Shown: one piece after another, positions 6,599 through 7,920 of the stretch | How the letters are laid out: the number at the start of each line of letters is the position of its first letter | How positions within the stretch are numbered: the first letter of the stretch is position 1 | Source of the DNA: Candidatus Sumerlaeota bacterium | Lineage (GTDB): Bacteria; Sumerlaeota; Sumerlaeia; MVZB01; JAJFLK01 | NCBI GenBank assembly: GCA_021772735.1 | Contig: JAJFLK010000469.1 | Location: 1-7,920 of the forward strand | DNA: 7,920 nt | Direction: 5' to 3' | Notes under the pieces: model-generated | What the model saw: only the letters and a program-made list of their open reading frames with translations | Told to the model about the DNA's origin: nothing | The model's database searches: none | Program-made: the position numbers and the translations under genes

Positions 6599-7517
6599 TG
6601 CCTGTTCCTCCCGCGGAAGCCTCAACAAATTGAACAAAAAGCTCCTGGAGCGTCGGCACGACTCTCTCGAACCGTGTGACCGCGCCTTGCGTCAGCGCCT
6701 CGCGGAGCAATTCGCTGCCGTCTGAATCTTCGGCGAGTTCAATCTCCCAATGATGTTCGACCTGCCGAGCGGTGCGAACCTCCCGGCCCGAGGGCGTGAA
6801 CTCAACTCCGTCAGCCATCTCCAGCCTTACGCGCGAGCCGCCGTGACGGCGTTTGATCTCGCGCAGGTCGCCGGAGACGAGCACCCGGCCGTGATTGATC
6901 AGCGCGATGGATTTGCACAATCGTTCGACCGTCTCCATCTGGTGCGCGGAAAGGATGATCGTCACTCCATCACGGCTCAGATCGGCCATCCAATCGATGA
7001 GAAGCTGAGAATTGATCGGGTCCAGGCCGGAGAACGGTTCGTCCAGAATGACGAGCGTGGGCTCGTGGATCAGAGCCGCGCAGAACTGCACCTTCTGCTG
7101 CATGCCTTTGGAAAGATCCTCGACCTTGCGTCCCGCCCAATCGGCCAGGCCGATTCGCTCCAGGTAGCTTCGGCTTCGGGTGCGCGATTCGTCCGCGCCG
7201 AGGCCGCGCAGGCGAGCCAGATACTCGAGCTGCTCGCCGACGCGCATTTTTTTATAAAGCCCGCGCTCTTCGGGTAGGTATCCGACCGCGCGCCGAACCG
7301 AATCGTCCACCGGCGCCCCGTCGATGCGAATCTCGCCGGCCTCAGGGCGGAAAATATTCAAGATCATCCGGATCGTTGTCGTCTTACCCGCGCCATTGGG
7401 TCCGAGCAGGCCGAACACCGTCCCCTCGGGAACGGCAAGCGTCAGGTCATCCACGGCCACAAACGCGCCGTAGCGCTTGGTGATGTGATCGATCTCGACT
7501 TTGCTTGCGTGGGTCAC
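6570..7517 (-). CDS. ABC transporter ATP-binding subunit, NatA-like with DUF4162-type tail
   Basis: A 315-residue ATPase that would power the permease encoded directly after it. All core motifs are present: Walker A GPNGAGKTT (39-47), the signature LSKGMQQK (135-142, in place of LSGGQ), Walker B with the D-loop LVILDEPFSGLDP (155-167, catalytic Glu160), and the switch His192 in SAHQM. GYLPEERGLYKKM (79-91) occupies the Q-loop region with Glu instead of the usual Gln, as is normal in the NatA group. The C-terminal 100 residues (about 215-300) fit the DUF4162-type regulatory or dimerisation extension of such ATPases. The start is GTG 7517, the only start codon before the conserved VEIDHITKRYG. 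No ribosome site is visible there, so initiation may be weak. The stop lies inside the permease gene. The pair belongs to the drug, sodium or unknown-substrate exporters; the cargo cannot be told. Confidence 0.96.
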   Translation of the reverse strand: MTHASKVEIDHITKRYGAFVAVDDLTLAVPEGTVFGLLGPNGAGKTTTIRMILNIFRPEAGEIRIDGAPVDDSVRRAVGYLPEERGLYKKMRVGEQLEYLARLRGLGADESRTRSRSYLERIGLADWAGRKVEDLSKGMQQKVQFCAALIHEPTLVILDEPFSGLDPINSQLLIDWMADLSRDGVTIILSAHQMETVERLCKSIALINHGRVLVSGDLREIKRRHGGSRVRLEMADGVEFTPSGREVRTARQVEHHWEIELAEDSDGSELLREALTQGAVTRFERVVPTLQELFVQFVEASAGGTGNGGRANHGR

Positions 7518-7846
7518 GATTGGGGTCTGCCTGGTCCGAGGGTTAGAGTGCCGCGATCGACGTCATCTATAATAAGAACGGGAATAAGGACAGGATCAAG
7601 CGCCTCGGGCAGCGAGTCAGAGCATGTGCAACCATTCGACATCGATCAAGCGAAACATGGGCTTGCCGGGGATCGGGGGTCCGTCGGGCCCGCGCATGTC
7701 AATAAGATCGATTGCAATGCGGTTGAGTTTGCCGATGGCCGTTTGATATTCTGGGTGCAGCGAATCATGGGTGATCGCAAGGCTGGAACCGCACTGAGCC
7801 CGCTCGGTGCGTCGCGGCGGCGATCGCAATCGCGCAGGGGACGAGT
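7518..7846. other. divergent intergenic region of 329 bases
   Basis: Between the minus-strand ATPase gene and the probable plus-strand gene at 7847 lies a stretch without a convincing gene. It contains the AT-rich box near 7568-7574. Two weak open frames cross it. A minus frame (7880-7617, TTG start) ends in IAIDLIDMRGPDGPPIPGKP and similar protein-like text. A plus frame (about 7626-7850) has its stop overlapping the ATG at 7847. Third-position GC by hand count is about 69% in the minus frame and 61% in the plus frame, against nearly 80% at the start of the neighbouring ATPase, so neither is well supported. Confidence 0.5.
7569..7595 (-). promoter_or_regulatory. candidate promoter of the ABC transporter genes, with an overlapping plus-strand -10 box
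   Basis: On the minus strand TATTAT (7574-7569, five of six matches) could be the -10 box. A partial -35 box TTGATC lies 19 bases upstream, slightly far. Transcription would start near 7562, about 45 bases before GTG 7517. The same AT-rich patch reads TATAAT on the plus strand (7568-7573), a perfect -10 box without a clear -35, so it may fire in both directions. Confidence 0.35.
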
Positions 7847-7920
7847 ATGAGCCAATATCCGACCAACCGAGAGGTGCCAAGTTCCTTCGGGCCAGGGCTT
7901 GGGGCGCTTGTGCTGCTTGC
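7847..7920 (+). CDS. probable start of a plus-strand gene, cut by the window edge
   Basis: ATG 7847 opens a frame that stays open for 24 full codons to the window end: MSQYPTNREVPSSFGPG then a hydrophobic LGALVLL run. This looks like a short polar N-terminus followed by a first membrane helix or signal anchor. AGGGG lies six bases before the ATG. An in-frame stop at 7772 and the lack of other start codons make this the only start. Too little is visible to name a family. It would be transcribed away from the ABC genes. Confidence 0.42.
   Translation, partial: MSQYPTNREVPSSFGPGLGALVLL

Noticed and set aside
7617..7880. Minus-strand frame with TTG start upstream of the ABC genes, as a gene
   Set aside because: It has no ribosome site, an arginine-rich first half, third-position GC below that of the neighbouring ATPase, and overlap with a better-supported plus-strand start. 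It is kept only as an open question.

Overview
The window is GC-rich, gene-dense bacterial DNA. Seven supported genes all lie on the minus strand, and an eighth probably starts on the plus strand at the right edge. A type IV-type pseudopilin, a secreted haem c/copper protein and an ABC-2 exporter point to a free-living bacterium with a Gram-negative-type envelope. The pseudopilin's ending, with a YDPTNGT-type motif near the C-terminus, and a DUF6677-like membrane protein recall Planctomycetota, Hydrogenedentota, Sumerlaeota and similar environmental phyla. That placement is an impression from protein style and was not tested by a search.

Layout in minus-strand transcription order, from the right edge leftwards. 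(1) An intergenic stretch (7518-7846) separates the probable plus-strand gene from the ABC genes and holds an AT-rich promoter-like box. (2) A NatA-type ABC ATPase (7517-6570) overlaps a NatB/YhaP-type ABC-2 permease (6598-5285). (3) After 120 bases with no visible terminator comes a secreted protein (5164-3479) that joins a mono-haem cytochrome c domain to a PHM/DBM-type two-copper monooxygenase fold and an unassigned C-terminal domain. (4) A new promoter precedes a small membrane operon: a four-helix DUF6677-like protein (3292-2801) and a 61-residue two-helix protein (2804-2619), joined by an ATGA stop/start overlap. (5) A pseudopilin gene (2465-1776) has its own promoter, a stem-loop at the predicted 5' end of its mRNA, a strong ribosome binding site and a perfect 13-bp terminator (1686-1727). 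(6) Last is a BchE-like radical SAM protein with a degenerate cobalamin-type N-terminal domain (1570-86).

How they work together: the ABC pair is one exporter. The copper/haem enzyme may be co-transcribed with it and would act in the periplasm or at the cell surface, but no substrate can be read from the sequence. The two small membrane proteins are translationally coupled and probably form one complex. The pseudopilin and the radical SAM protein look like independent units. I see no mobile element, CRISPR array, tRNA or rRNA. The most unusual item is the haem c plus copper monooxygenase fusion beside an exporter. No complete new system can be demonstrated from this window.
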